A DNA stretch of 64,000 bases. Source: Pseudomonas sp. PH1b (GTDB lineage Bacteria > Pseudomonadota > Gammaproteobacteria > Pseudomonadales > Pseudomonadaceae). Below the pieces are notes generated by a model, which saw only the letters and a list, made by a program, of their open reading frames with translations, was not told the origin of the DNA and ran no database searches. Every line of letters starts with the position of its first letter. The first letter of the stretch is position 1. Location of the stretch: the NCBI RefSeq assembly GCF_000633395.1, contig NZ_AYMU01000024.1:43205-107204 (forward strand). Reading direction: 5' to 3'. Both the position numbers and the translations under genes were made by a program. Shown here piece after piece: positions 18,742 to 27,691 of this stretch.

Positions 18742-19409
18742 TGATCCGTTGCCAAGCCTTGCGCTGGGGCGCGCCCGGACAGCCACTGACTCCACCTCTG
18801 GATCTGCACCTGTCCGCCGGCAGCCTGAGCGCCATCATCGGCGCCAACGGTTGCGGCAAGAGCAGCTTGTTGAAGGTCCTGGCCGGGCTGCAGAAACCCT
18901 TGTCCGGCAGCCTCTCACTGGCAACCCCACAGCGGGGCGGCCTGGCGTTCCTGCCCCAGCAGCAACACCTGGACCGGCAGTTCCCCATCAGCCTCGAAGA
19001 GCTGGTGGCTGCCGGTTTCTGGGGCAAGCGCGAGTCCGCCGCCATACGCCGGGCAAAACTCCTGGCCGTACTCGAAGACTGGCACCTGGACGGGTTGCAG
19101 AAGCGTCCGCTGATGGCCCTCTCCGGCGGCGAATTGCAGCGTGCCTTGCTGGCCCGCTTGAGCCTGACCGAAGCACCGCTGCTGTTGCTCGACGAGCCCC
19201 ACGCCGCCCTCGACGACGCCGGCCAGGCCCTGTTTTGGCAGCACCTGCACAACTGGCACGCCCAGGGCCGGACCCTGGTAGTGGTCTGCCATGACCTGGC
19301 TGCCGTGCGCCAACACATCCCCCAGAGCCTGCTGATCAAGAGCAGCGGTTGCCTCTTCGGTCCCAGCCGCGAACTGATCGCCCAACAACCCCAGACGCAG
19401 GTGGCTTGA
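18741..19409 (+). CDS. zinc/manganese ABC importer, ATP-binding subunit (ZnuC-like)
   Basis: A 222-residue ABC ATPase: Walker A GANGCGKSSLLK (residues about 34-45), Q-loop FLPQQQ, signature LSGGELQRALLARL, Walker B LLLLDEPHAALDD and H-loop VVCHDL. It energises metal import with the next two genes. It starts inside the folE2 stop codon and ends inside the permease start (TGATG at 19407-19411), so all three are translationally coupled. It is a second, Zur-box-controlled system; the classical znuABC is not in this window. Confidence 0.92.
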   Translation: MIRCQALRWGAPGQPLTPPLDLHLSAGSLSAIIGANGCGKSSLLKVLAGLQKPLSGSLSLATPQRGGLAFLPQQQHLDRQFPISLEELVAAGFWGKRESAAIRRAKLLAVLEDWHLDGLQKRPLMALSGGELQRALLARLSLTEAPLLLLDEPHAALDDAGQALFWQHLHNWHAQGRTLVVVCHDLAAVRQHIPQSLLIKSSGCLFGPSRELIAQQPQTQVA

Positions 19410-20275
19410 TGCAGTTGGCCATGCACCTCTGGCAACCGTTCAGCGAGTTTGTCTTCATGCGCCGGGCCTTGCTCGGCGGCCTGGTCCTGGCCTGCAGTAC
19501 CGCGCCGCTGGGGGTGTTCCTGATCCTGCGGCGCATGAGCCTGATCGGCGACGCCGTGGCCCACGGCATCCTCCCTGGCGCGGCCCTGGGCTTCTGGTTC
19601 GCCGGCCTCAGCCTGCCGGCCCTGACCCTCGGTGGCCTCGGTGCCGGCCTGGGCATGGCCGGCCTGGCAGCCTGGATTACCCGCCGCACCGGCCTGCGGG
19701 AAGACGCCAGCATCGCTGCCATCTACCCCATCTCCCTGGCCAGCGGGGTGCTGATCCTGGGGCTCGCCGGCAAACGCCTGGACCTCCTGCACCTGCTGTT
19801 CGGCTCGGCCCTGGCAGTGGACGGCCCAACCCTGAGCGGCATGCTTTGGGTCTCGGTCTTCAGCCTGCTGGCCATGGTGCTGATCTACAAACCCCTGCTG
19901 CTGGACACCCTCGACCCGTTGTTCCTGCACAGCGTCAGCCGCCTCGGGCCGCTGGCCCACGGTCTGTTCCTGACCCTGGTGGTGCTCAATCTGGTGATCG
20001 GTTTCCAGGCCATCGGCGCACTGATGGTGGTCGGCTTGATGATGCTGCCGGCCGCCGCCTCGCGTTTCTGGAGCCGCCGCCTGCCGCTGCTGATCGGCAT
20101 CGCCGCCCTGCTGGGCTGCCTTTCGGTGTGGCTCGGCCTGCTGTTGTCTTTCCACTACTCGCTGCCCAGCGGGCCGGCCATCGTGCTGGTAGCGGGCAGC
20201 CTGTACCTGCTGTCCGTGGTGTTCGGGCCGGTGCACGGCCTGCTGCATCGCCCACCGTTGCTCACATCCCCATGA
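19409..20275 (+). CDS. zinc/manganese ABC importer, permease (ZnuB-like)
   Basis: A 288-residue ABC-3 family permease with about eight helices (FMRRALLGGLVLACS, PLGVFLILRRMSLIGDAVAH, VLNLVIGFQAIGALMVVGLM). The conserved SLIGDAVAHGILPG and ALMVVGLMMLPAAAS stretches mark the metal-type permeases. The start at 19409 overlaps the ATPase stop. The stop at 20275 lies 11 bp before the preferred start of the binding-protein gene. Confidence 0.92.
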   Translation: MQLAMHLWQPFSEFVFMRRALLGGLVLACSTAPLGVFLILRRMSLIGDAVAHGILPGAALGFWFAGLSLPALTLGGLGAGLGMAGLAAWITRRTGLREDASIAAIYPISLASGVLILGLAGKRLDLLHLLFGSALAVDGPTLSGMLWVSVFSLLAMVLIYKPLLLDTLDPLFLHSVSRLGPLAHGLFLTLVVLNLVIGFQAIGALMVVGLMMLPAAASRFWSRRLPLLIGIAALLGCLSVWLGLLLSFHYSLPSGPAIVLVAGSLYLLSVVFGPVHGLLHRPPLLTSP

Positions 20276-20286
20276 GGTGTTTCCCG

Positions 20287-21171
20287 ATGCGCGCCCTACT
20301 CGTGCTGTTCAGCCTGCTGCTGCCCCTGTCGTGGTCGACGGCCCAGGCCGCGGACAAGCTTGCCGTGGTCACCAGCTTCAGCATCCTCGCCGACATGACC
20401 CGACAGGTCGGCGGCGACCATGTGCAGATCACCAACCTGGTGGGAGCCGACGAAGATGCCCACACCTATGAGCCAACCCCGGACGATGCCAAGGCCCTGC
20501 TCAAGGCGCGGATGATCATCAAGAACGGCCTGGGTTTCGAGCCCTGGCTGGATCGCCTGGTGGCTAGCACCGGCACCCGGGCCACGGTGATCAGCGCCAG
20601 CCGCGGGGTGATCCCGCGAACCCTGGAGGAGGACGGCGAAAGCATTCCCGACCCTCACGCCTGGCACAACCTGGCCAACAGCGAACTCTATGTGAACACC
20701 ATTACCAAGGCGCTGATCGCCGCCGACCCGGCCCATCAGGCCGACTACCAGCGCAACAGCCAGGCCTACCTACAACAGATCTACCGGCTGCTGGCCGAAG
20801 CCAAGGCCAAGCTCGGCGCCCTGCCCCCGGGCAACCGCAGGATTGTCACCTCCCACGACGCCTTCGGTTACCTGGGCCAGGCCTATGGCATCGACTTCAT
20901 GGCGCCCCAGGGATTGTCCACCGACCGTGAACCCTCAGCGGCCGAAGTCGCGGCGCTGATCACCCAGATCCGCAAGGCCAAGGTCAAGGCGGTGTTCATG
21001 GAGAACATCAAGGACTCGCGCCTGCTCAAACAGATCGCCGAGGAAAGCGGCGCCCGCATCGGCGGCACCCTGTACTCCGACGCCCTCGCGGCCAGCGGCC
21101 CGGCAAGCACCTTCACCGGGCTGTTCGAATACAACCTCAACACCTTGTACGACGCCTTGAGCCAACCATGA
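20287..21171 (+). CDS. metal ABC transporter periplasmic binding protein (cluster A-I, TroA/ZnuA type)
   Basis: A 294-residue periplasmic protein with signal peptide MRALLVLFSLLLPLSWSTAQA. Likely metal ligands are His in DEDAHTYEPTPDDA, His in PDPHAWHNL, His in TSHDAFGYLGQAYG and Asp in LYSDALA. It lacks the His/Asp-rich loop of classical ZnuA, so metal affinity or choice may differ; the Zur-type promoter argues for zinc, but manganese is possible. An AGGTG Shine-Dalgarno at 20276-20280 favours the ATG at 20287 over one at 20272. Its stop overlaps the hisI start (ATGA at 21168-21171). Confidence 0.92.
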   Translation: MRALLVLFSLLLPLSWSTAQAADKLAVVTSFSILADMTRQVGGDHVQITNLVGADEDAHTYEPTPDDAKALLKARMIIKNGLGFEPWLDRLVASTGTRATVISASRGVIPRTLEEDGESIPDPHAWHNLANSELYVNTITKALIAADPAHQADYQRNSQAYLQQIYRLLAEAKAKLGALPPGNRRIVTSHDAFGYLGQAYGIDFMAPQGLSTDREPSAAEVAALITQIRKAKVKAVFMENIKDSRLLKQIAEESGARIGGTLYSDALAASGPASTFTGLFEYNLNTLYDALSQP

Positions 21172-21611
21172 TCCCGCGCCCGCCGCTGTCGATGCTGGAT
21201 CTGGAACAAGCCGCCCTGGGCAGCCGCTGGCCGCTGACCGCAGTGCTCGACGCCCTGCCCTGGAACAGCGCTGGCCTGATTGCCGCCATCGCCCAGCAGC
21301 ACGACAGCGGCGCGGTGCTGATGCTGGCCTGGATGAACCGCCGGGCCCTGGCCGAAACCCTGATCAGCGGCCAGGTCTGCTACTGGTCACGCTCGCGCCA
21401 GTGCCTGTGGCGCAAGGGCGAAAGCTCCGGGCATCGACAGCGGCTGGTCGAGGCACGCCTGGATTGCGACGGCGACGCCGTGCTGTTGCTGGTCGATCAG
21501 CAAGGACCGGCCTGCCACACCGGGCGCCCCAACTGTTTCTACAACGCCATTCGCGATGGCGCGGTGGAAGTCATCAGTTCCCCTATGAAGGACTCGCGCC
21601 ATGATTCGTAA
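21168..21611 (+). CDS. phosphoribosyl-AMP cyclohydrolase paralogue (HisI-like)
   Basis: A 147-residue HisI-type enzyme that opens the purine ring of PR-AMP in step three of histidine synthesis. It has the motifs SGAVLMLAWMNRRALAETL, GQVCYWSRSRQCLWRKGESS, the Mg-binding LDCDGDAVLLLV and GPACHTGRPNCFYNAI. The three cysteines that bind zinc in characterised HisI (DCD, ACH, NCF) are all kept, so it is not simply zinc-free. Its place in the Zur-type operon marks it as the stress paralogue of the chromosomal hisI. It overlaps the carbonic anhydrase gene by 11 bp. Confidence 0.9.
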   Translation: MIPRPPLSMLDLEQAALGSRWPLTAVLDALPWNSAGLIAAIAQQHDSGAVLMLAWMNRRALAETLISGQVCYWSRSRQCLWRKGESSGHRQRLVEARLDCDGDAVLLLVDQQGPACHTGRPNCFYNAIRDGAVEVISSPMKDSRHDS

Positions 21612-22161
21612 AAACCCTTCCGGCGACCTGCCAGTGATCGCCGAATCCGCCTATGTGGACAAGACCGCAATCATCTGCGGCAAGGTGGTGATCGGCGACA
21701 ACGTGTTTGTCGGCCCTTACGCGGTGATCCGCGCCGACGAGGTCGATGCCTCGGGCCAGATGGAAGCCATCACCATCGGCGCCAACTCGAACATCCAGGA
21801 CGGTGTGGTGATCCATTCCAAATCCGGCGCGGCGGTGACCATCGGCCAGCACACCTCCATCGCCCACCGCTCCATCGTCCATGGTCCCTGCGTGGTCGGC
21901 GACCGAGTGTTCATCGGCTTCAACAGCGTGTTGTTCAACTGCGTGGTGGGTGACGGCAGCGTGGTCCGGCACAACTCGGTGGTCGACGGCCGCGACTTGC
22001 CCCAGGGCTTCTATGTGCCCTCCACCACCCGCATCGGGCCCAAGACCGACCTGGCGCAGTTCCCTCCCGTGAGTATCAGCGCCTCGGAATTTTCCGAAGA
22101 TGTGGCACGCACCAACGTCGACCTGATCCGTGGCTACAAGGCCCTGCAGAACGAGTTTTAA
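21601..22161 (+). CDS. cam: gamma-class carbonic anhydrase-like hexapeptide protein
   Basis: A 186-residue left-handed beta-helix protein with hexapeptide repeats (residues about 15-150). The three metal-binding histidines of gamma carbonic anhydrases are present in VVIHSKSG, SIAHRSI and IVHGP. Gamma enzymes can use iron or cobalt as well as zinc, so this may supply bicarbonate when zinc-requiring beta enzymes fail (inference from family). It is the homologue of the gene next to folE2 in the P. aeruginosa cluster. The next gene starts 2 bp after its stop. Confidence 0.9.
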   Translation: MIRKNPSGDLPVIAESAYVDKTAIICGKVVIGDNVFVGPYAVIRADEVDASGQMEAITIGANSNIQDGVVIHSKSGAAVTIGQHTSIAHRSIVHGPCVVGDRVFIGFNSVLFNCVVGDGSVVRHNSVVDGRDLPQGFYVPSTTRIGPKTDLAQFPPVSISASEFSEDVARTNVDLIRGYKALQNEF

Positions 22162-22163
22162 GC

Positions 22164-23498
22164 ATGAGCCGAATCCTCATTCGCAATGCCCGCCTGGTGA
22201 ACGAAGGCCGTGAGTTCGAAGCCGACCTGCTGGTGAAACAAGGCCGCATCGAAACCATCGGCAACCTTGACCACCTCAGCGCCGAACAGGAAATCGACGC
22301 CCAGGGCCAATGGCTGCTGCCGGGAATGATCGACGACCAGGTGCACTTTCGCGATCCTGGTGCCCCCGACAAAGGCAGCCTCTATTCCGAATCCCGGGCC
22401 GCCGTGGCGGGTGGCATCACCAGCTTCATGGACATGCCCAACACCTCGCCACCGACCCTGAGCCTGGCTGCGCTGAACGACAAGAAGCGCCGTGCGGCGA
22501 TCACCTCGGCGGCCAACTACGGCTTTCACTTTGGCGTCAGCAACGACAACCTGGACATCGTCGCCGCCCTCGACCCCAAGGAGGTGGCCGGGGTCAAAGT
22601 GTTCATGGGCGCCTCCACCGGCAATATGCTGGTGGACGATCCGCAGGTCCTCGACCGGCTGTTTCGCGAAGTGCCGACCCTGCTCCTGGCCCATTGCGAA
22701 CACACCCCGAGCATCCAGGTCAGGCAGCAGCGCTGGCAGCAACTCTATGGCGAGCAGATCCCCGCTGCCGCCCACCCGCGCATCCGCGACGCCGAGGCCT
22801 GCTACCGCTCCTCGTCCCTGGCGGTGGCACTGGCGAAGAAACACGGCACCCGCCTGCACGTCCTGCATCTGACCAGCGCCCGGGAACTGGCACTGTTCGA
22901 GGACCGGCCCCTGGCGGAAAAAACCATCACCGCCGAAGTCTGCGTGCATCATCTGCTGTTCGATGACCGTGACTATTCGCGCCTCGGCCACCTGATCAAA
23001 TGCAACCCGGCGATCAAGACCCAGGCTGACCGCGATGCCCTGCGCCAGGCCCTGAACAGCAACCGGCTGGACGTCATCGGCACCGACCACGCGCCCCACA
23101 CCTGGGAGCAGAAGCAACAACCCTACGCCCGCGCCCCTTCCGGCCTGCCCCTGGTGCAGCACGCCTTGCCGGCGCTGCTGGAGCTGGTAGCGGACCAACT
23201 GCTGCCCCTGACCACCCTGGTGGCCAAGACCAGCCATCGAGTGGCCGACCTGTTCGCCATCACGGACCGCGGCTACCTGCGCGAAGGCTACTGGGCCGAC
23301 CTGGTGCTGGTTCGCGCCGAGCCCGAAGGCAAGGCGGTGGACAGCCAGCCGATCCTCGCCCAGTGCGGCTGGACCCCTTTCGCCGGCCAACGCTTTCGCC
23401 ACAGCGTCAGCACCACCCTGGTCTCGGGCCAGCTCGCCTGGCACCAGGGGCGCCTGTACGACCAGTGCCGGGGCCTGCCCCTGCGCTTCAACCGCTAA
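22164..23498 (+). CDS. pyrQ: dihydroorotase paralogue (zinc-stress PyrC/PyrQ type)
   Basis: A 444-residue amidohydrolase for ring closure of carbamoyl-aspartate in pyrimidine synthesis. Family marks: GMIDDQVHFRDPGAPDKG (residues about 52-70), MDMPNTSPPTL, the carboxylated-Lys region GVKVFMGASTG, LLAHCEHTP, LHVLHLTSA and IGTDHAPHT. In most dihydroorotases the first motif is DxHxH; here the first His is Gln (DDQVH), so one ligand of the more buried metal is absent. The same DDQVHFR form is known in some bacterial dihydroorotases. Likely a version with a lower or different metal need. Confidence 0.92.
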   Translation: MSRILIRNARLVNEGREFEADLLVKQGRIETIGNLDHLSAEQEIDAQGQWLLPGMIDDQVHFRDPGAPDKGSLYSESRAAVAGGITSFMDMPNTSPPTLSLAALNDKKRRAAITSAANYGFHFGVSNDNLDIVAALDPKEVAGVKVFMGASTGNMLVDDPQVLDRLFREVPTLLLAHCEHTPSIQVRQQRWQQLYGEQIPAAAHPRIRDAEACYRSSSLAVALAKKHGTRLHVLHLTSARELALFEDRPLAEKTITAEVCVHHLLFDDRDYSRLGHLIKCNPAIKTQADRDALRQALNSNRLDVIGTDHAPHTWEQKQQPYARAPSGLPLVQHALPALLELVADQLLPLTTLVAKTSHRVADLFAITDRGYLREGYWADLVLVRAEPEGKAVDSQPILAQCGWTPFAGQRFRHSVSTTLVSGQLAWHQGRLYDQCRGLPLRFNR

Positions 23499-23523
23499 TT
23501 CGCCCTGACAAGGACCCCAGAAG

Positions 23524-25413
23524 ATGATCCGCATCACCCTGCCTGATGGCGCGTGCCGTGAGTACGACCAGCCGTTGTCGGTATTCGAGGTCGCCGCCAG
23601 CATTGGCAATGGCCTGGCCAAGGCCGCCGTGGCCGGGCGGGTCGATGGCCGCCTGGTGGACTGCGACTACCAACTGCAGGCCGATGCTCACCTGAGCATC
23701 GTTACCCCCCGCGATCCCGAGGGCCTGGAAGTGCTGCGCCACTCCTGCGCGCACCTGCTGGCGATGGCGGTAAAGCAGCTGTATCCCTCGGCCCAGATGG
23801 CCATCGGCCCGGTAACCGAGGACGGCTTCTTCTATGACTTCGCCTACGAGCGTCCCTTCACCCCCAAAGACCTGGGCCTGATAGAAGCGCGCATGAACAG
23901 CCTGGCCGCGACCAACCACAGGCTGCACCGTCGCGAGCTGCCTCGGGAACAGGCAGTGGAATATTTCCAGGCCCGGGGCGAGCACTACAAGGTCGAGCTG
24001 ATCCGCGACCTGCCGGCCGACGCGGTGCTGTCGCTGTACCGTCAGGGACAGTTCGAGGACCTGTGCCGCGGCCCACATGTGCGTTCGACTGGACTGTTGC
24101 GAGCCTTCAAGCTGACCAAGGTGGCCGGTGCCTACTGGCGCGGCAATGCCAGCAATGCGCCCTTGCAACGGATCTACGGCACCTGCTGGGCCACTCGCCA
24201 GGACCTCGACGCTTACCTGCTGCGCCTGGAACAGGCCGCCAAGCGCGACCATCGCAAGCTGGGCCAGCAACTGGACCTGTTCCATTTCGACGAGTGCGCG
24301 CCGGGCTCGGTGTTCTGGCACGCCCGGGGCTGGACCCTGTTCCAGCAATTGATCGGCTATATGCGCAAGCGCCAGGAGCAGGCCGGCTACCAGGAAGTGA
24401 ACACCCCGGACGTGATGGACCGCGGCCTCTGGGAAACCTCCGGGCACTGGCAGAACTATCGCGATCACATGTTCACCACCAGCACCGAGGACCAGCGCAC
24501 CTTTGCCCTCAAGCCAATGAACTGCCCGGGCGCCGTGGCGATCTTCGGCCATGGCCTGAAGAGCTACCGCGACCTGCCGCTGCGCATCGCCGAATTCGGC
24601 AAGGTGCATCGCTACGAACCTTCAGGCGCGCTGCACGGCCTGTTGCGGGTGCGTCACTTCACCCAGGACGACGCCCACATCTTCTGCACCCCGGAACAGA
24701 TGCAGGACGAATGCGCCCGCACCATCGCCCTGGTGTTCGACATCTATCAGGAGTTCGGCTTCGAAGACGTGACCGTCAAGCTTTCCACCCGCCCGGCCCA
24801 GCGCATCGGCAGCGACGAGGTCTGGGACCAGTTGGAAAATGCCCTGATCGGGGCCTTGCAGAGCCTGCAGATCGACTATCAGATCAACCCGGGAGAAGGC
24901 GCCTTCTACGGCCCCAAGCTGGAGTTCGTGCTGCGCGATGCCATCGGCCGCGACTGGCAGTGCGGCACCCTGCAAGCGGACCTCAACCTGCCCGAGCGCT
25001 TTGCCATCAGTTACATCAGCGACACCGGCGAGCGGCGCCAGCCGGTGATGCTGCACCGGGCGCTGTTCGGTTCCCTGGAGCGTTTTATCGGCATCCTCCT
25101 GGAACACCACGGCGGCGCCCTGCCCCTGTGGCTGGCTCCGCAACAGGTCGTGGTGCTCAACATCAGCGAGGCCCAGGAGGACTATGCCCGCGACGTCTGC
25201 GAACGCCTGCGCCGACATGGGTTGCGCGCCGGCACCGACCTGCGCAATGAAAAGATCGGCTACAAGATCCGCGAACACAGCCTGCAGAAAGTGCCCTACC
25301 TGCTGGTGATTGGTGACAAAGAAAAGGCCGGCGGCTACGTCAGCCTGCGCAGCCGCAACGGCGATGACCTGGGGCGCCTCAGCGTGGAACAGGCCCTGGC
25401 CTGCATCTGCTAG
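23524..25413 (+). CDS. thrS2: second threonyl-tRNA synthetase, Zur-operon paralogue
   Basis: A 629-residue class II synthetase that charges tRNA-Thr. Domains in order: TGS (1-62), editing/SAD domain (about 65-225; HSCAHLLAMAVKQL), catalytic core (about 240-530; MNCPGAVAIF, RVRHFTQDDAHIF, VMLHRALFGSLERFIG) and anticodon-binding domain (about 535 to end). The zinc ligands C334, H385 and H511 fall at exactly the E. coli ThrS numbers and are all kept, so the enzyme still needs zinc to select threonine. It ends about 13 residues earlier than E. coli ThrS. It is the last gene of the folE2 operon, 25 bp after the dihydroorotase gene. Possibly a form with higher zinc affinity or less stringent control. 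Confidence 0.94.
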   Translation: MIRITLPDGACREYDQPLSVFEVAASIGNGLAKAAVAGRVDGRLVDCDYQLQADAHLSIVTPRDPEGLEVLRHSCAHLLAMAVKQLYPSAQMAIGPVTEDGFFYDFAYERPFTPKDLGLIEARMNSLAATNHRLHRRELPREQAVEYFQARGEHYKVELIRDLPADAVLSLYRQGQFEDLCRGPHVRSTGLLRAFKLTKVAGAYWRGNASNAPLQRIYGTCWATRQDLDAYLLRLEQAAKRDHRKLGQQLDLFHFDECAPGSVFWHARGWTLFQQLIGYMRKRQEQAGYQEVNTPDVMDRGLWETSGHWQNYRDHMFTTSTEDQRTFALKPMNCPGAVAIFGHGLKSYRDLPLRIAEFGKVHRYEPSGALHGLLRVRHFTQDDAHIFCTPEQMQDECARTIALVFDIYQEFGFEDVTVKLSTRPAQRIGSDEVWDQLENALIGALQSLQIDYQINPGEGAFYGPKLEFVLRDAIGRDWQCGTLQADLNLPERFAISYISDTGERRQPVMLHRALFGSLERFIGILLEHHGGALPLWLAPQQVVVLNISEAQEDYARDVCERLRRHGLRAGTDLRNEKIGYKIREHSLQKVPYLLVIGDKEKAGGYVSLRSRNGDDLGRLSVEQALACIC

Positions 25414-25513
25414 CCGCAGGTTCAGGCCAGGCCGCGGACGCCCGCAGGCTGCGGTGATCCGTTGTCGAAGATGTGCGCCGGGATACCAGAGCCAGCAGCA
25501 CGCTGGATCCGCC

Positions 25514-26038
25514 TCAGGACGCTCGCGGCTTCACCGTCCCACAGTCCTGCCCCAGCCACACCGCGCGGGTGTCCATGCTGCCCTTCTGCTGCAGGCCGGT
25601 GGCATTGAAGGTGCCGATCACATGGGTGGTGAACTCGCGGTCGCTGATGAATTGCGCCACTCCGCTGCCCTGGGCTTTCGGGCAACTGAAACGGAATTTC
25701 CACTGGTTGCCGTTACGCTCGGTGACCTGCTGCTGGCAGCCCGATTGCGGGTCCTGCAGCGGAATGGTGTCTGATTGCACCTGGGCCGGGGTCAGGCAGG
25801 CACGGATGCCCTTGCCGCCCATGGTCACGCCTTGCTTCTCCAGCATGGCCCGCTGCTCCGGGGTCATCTGCTGTTGCAATTGCCCCAGAATCAGCGACAG
25901 GTCCGGCAGGTTCTGGTCATCGACCTTCATGTTGCTGCTGGTCAGCTCCCACAACCCCGGCTGCAGCATCTGCGCCTGCGCAGCCACTGGAAACACCAGT
26001 GCCGCAGCCAGGGACCAACCCAGTAAACGAAGTTTCAT
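25514..26038 (-). CDS. DUF3617 periplasmic protein
   Basis: A 174-residue exported protein with signal peptide MKLRLLGWSLAAALVFPVAAQA, then MLQPGLWELTSSNMKVDDQ, the typical opening of DUF3617, and four cysteines (RACLTP, SGCQQQ, FSCPKA, QDCGTV) likely to form two disulfides. Function unknown. It is convergent with thrS2 across a 100-bp gap with no clear terminator. Confidence 0.88.
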   Translation of the reverse strand: MKLRLLGWSLAAALVFPVAAQAQMLQPGLWELTSSNMKVDDQNLPDLSLILGQLQQQMTPEQRAMLEKQGVTMGGKGIRACLTPAQVQSDTIPLQDPQSGCQQQVTERNGNQWKFRFSCPKAQGSGVAQFISDREFTTHVIGTFNATGLQQKGSMDTRAVWLGQDCGTVKPRAS

Positions 26039-26227
26039 CGAATGACTCCTAGACAGTAGTGGCCGTTAGACTTCGGCCGAAGCGCGGCGTTGCATGCAGA
26101 ATAAAATAGCGACATTCGCTGTGGAACATGGTCTGTTAGGGATTGTTGCCGCCCGGCCCAGCCACCTGACTCGTCATCCGACAGGTACAGGCCCCAGGCA
26201 TTGAATCTTCAGGAGCAAGGTTGCCCC

Positions 26228-27667
26228 ATGGATTATTTTGGCCCGCACATCTTCGGCTATCTCATCGCACTGCTGCACTTTCTCGGGCTGATTGCCGCGA
26301 TCCACGCGGTGCTTACCGTCAGGACCGCCCAGGGCGCCATCGCCTGGGCCCTGTCCCTGATGTTCATGCCCTACCTGACCCTGATCCCCTACCTGGTGTT
26401 CGGCCGCAGTACCTTCGACGCCTATATCCAGGCCCGTCGCCAGGCCAACGTGGAAATGCACAAGGCCATCAACGAGCTGAACTGGCGCCCTTGGGTCGAA
26501 GAGGCACTCACCGCCCGAGCCTCCAAGGCCTATGCCTCGCTGCGGGCCATGCCCAAGCTCGGGCGCATGCCGTGCCTGGCCAACAACCAGGTTCGCCTGC
26601 TGGTGAACGGCGACGCCACCTTCGAGGCGATCTTCAACGCCATTCGCCGTTCCCACAAAGCGGTGCTGATCCAGTTCTTCATCATTCACGACGACGACCT
26701 GGGCCGACGCCTGCAGCGCCTGCTGCTGGAGAAAGCCGCCGAGGGTGTGTCGATCCACCTGCTCTACGACCGCATCGGCAGCCATTCCCTGCCCGCCAGC
26801 TATGTGCAGACCCTGCGCGACGCCGGGGTCCAGGTGCACGCCTTTGCCACCCGTAGTGGCTGGCTCAACCGGTTCCAGGTGAACTTTCGCAATCACCGCA
26901 AGATCGTGGTGGTGGACGGCATGCTGGGGTTTGTCGGCGGGCACAACGTCGGCGATGAATACCTGGGCAAGAAGCCGCCCCTGGCGCCCTGGCGCGACAC
27001 CCATGTCCAGGTCAGCGGCCCGGTGGTGGCCTGCATGCAGGAATCGTTCGCCGAGGACTGGTTCTGGGCCTCGCGGGAGCTGCCGCCGCTGATCCTCCCG
27101 GATACCTACCCGGATGGCGGCGTGCTCTGTCAGTTTCTGGCCAGCGGCCCGGCCGATGCCTACGAAACCTGCTCGCTGTTCTTTGTCGAGGCGATCCACG
27201 CGGCCACCGAACGGGTGTGGATCACCAGCCCGTACTTCATTCCCGACGAGGCGGTATTCGCTGCCCTGCGCCTGGCGGTGCTGCGGGATGTGGACGTGCG
27301 CATCCTCCTGCCGGCGCGGGCGGATCACCGCATCGTCTATGCCGCCTCCAGCCTGTTCGCCTTCGAGGCAGTGCGCGCGGGCGTCAGGGTGTTCCGCTAT
27401 CAGCCGGGGTTCCTGCATCAGAAGGTGGTGCTGATCGACAACGAGATCAGCGCCATTGGCAGCGCCAACCTGGACAACCGTTCGTTCCGCCTGAATTTCG
27501 AGGTGATGCTGCTGACCGTGGACGACGACTTCGCCACCGAGGTGGAGCTCATGCTCGAGGCCGACTTCGCCAAGGCCCGGGAAGTCGCCAAGGAAGAAAG
27601 CCGCCAGATCCACCGCCTGCAACAACTGGGCATGCGGGTCGCGCGGCTGATTTCTCCTATCCTGTGA
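26228..27667 (+). CDS. cls: cardiolipin synthase
   Basis: A 479-residue phospholipase D-family enzyme that joins two phosphatidylglycerols to cardiolipin at the inner membrane. Two N-terminal transmembrane helices (residues about 8-58, with the segment HFLGLIAAIHAVLTVRTAQ between them) are followed by two HKD motifs: NHRKIVVVDGMLGFVGGHN (near 225) and HQKVVLIDNEISAIGSANLD (near 400). Length and order match ClsA. The ATG at 26228 follows a ribosome-binding site and begins the first helix. Confidence 0.96.
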   Translation: MDYFGPHIFGYLIALLHFLGLIAAIHAVLTVRTAQGAIAWALSLMFMPYLTLIPYLVFGRSTFDAYIQARRQANVEMHKAINELNWRPWVEEALTARASKAYASLRAMPKLGRMPCLANNQVRLLVNGDATFEAIFNAIRRSHKAVLIQFFIIHDDDLGRRLQRLLLEKAAEGVSIHLLYDRIGSHSLPASYVQTLRDAGVQVHAFATRSGWLNRFQVNFRNHRKIVVVDGMLGFVGGHNVGDEYLGKKPPLAPWRDTHVQVSGPVVACMQESFAEDWFWASRELPPLILPDTYPDGGVLCQFLASGPADAYETCSLFFVEAIHAATERVWITSPYFIPDEAVFAALRLAVLRDVDVRILLPARADHRIVYAASSLFAFEAVRAGVRVFRYQPGFLHQKVVLIDNEISAIGSANLDNRSFRLNFEVMLLTVDDDFATEVELMLEADFAKAREVAKEESRQIHRLQQLGMRVARLISPIL

Positions 27668-27671
27668 ACTC

Positions 27672-27690
27672 GTCGGGGCCCAGCCCCGAC
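27672..27690. terminator. bidirectional terminator between cls and cfa
   Basis: A perfect 8-bp stem (GTCGGGGC / GCCCCGAC, 3-nt loop) fills the 24-bp gap between the two convergent stop codons. Confidence 0.75.
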
Positions 27691-27691
27691 C

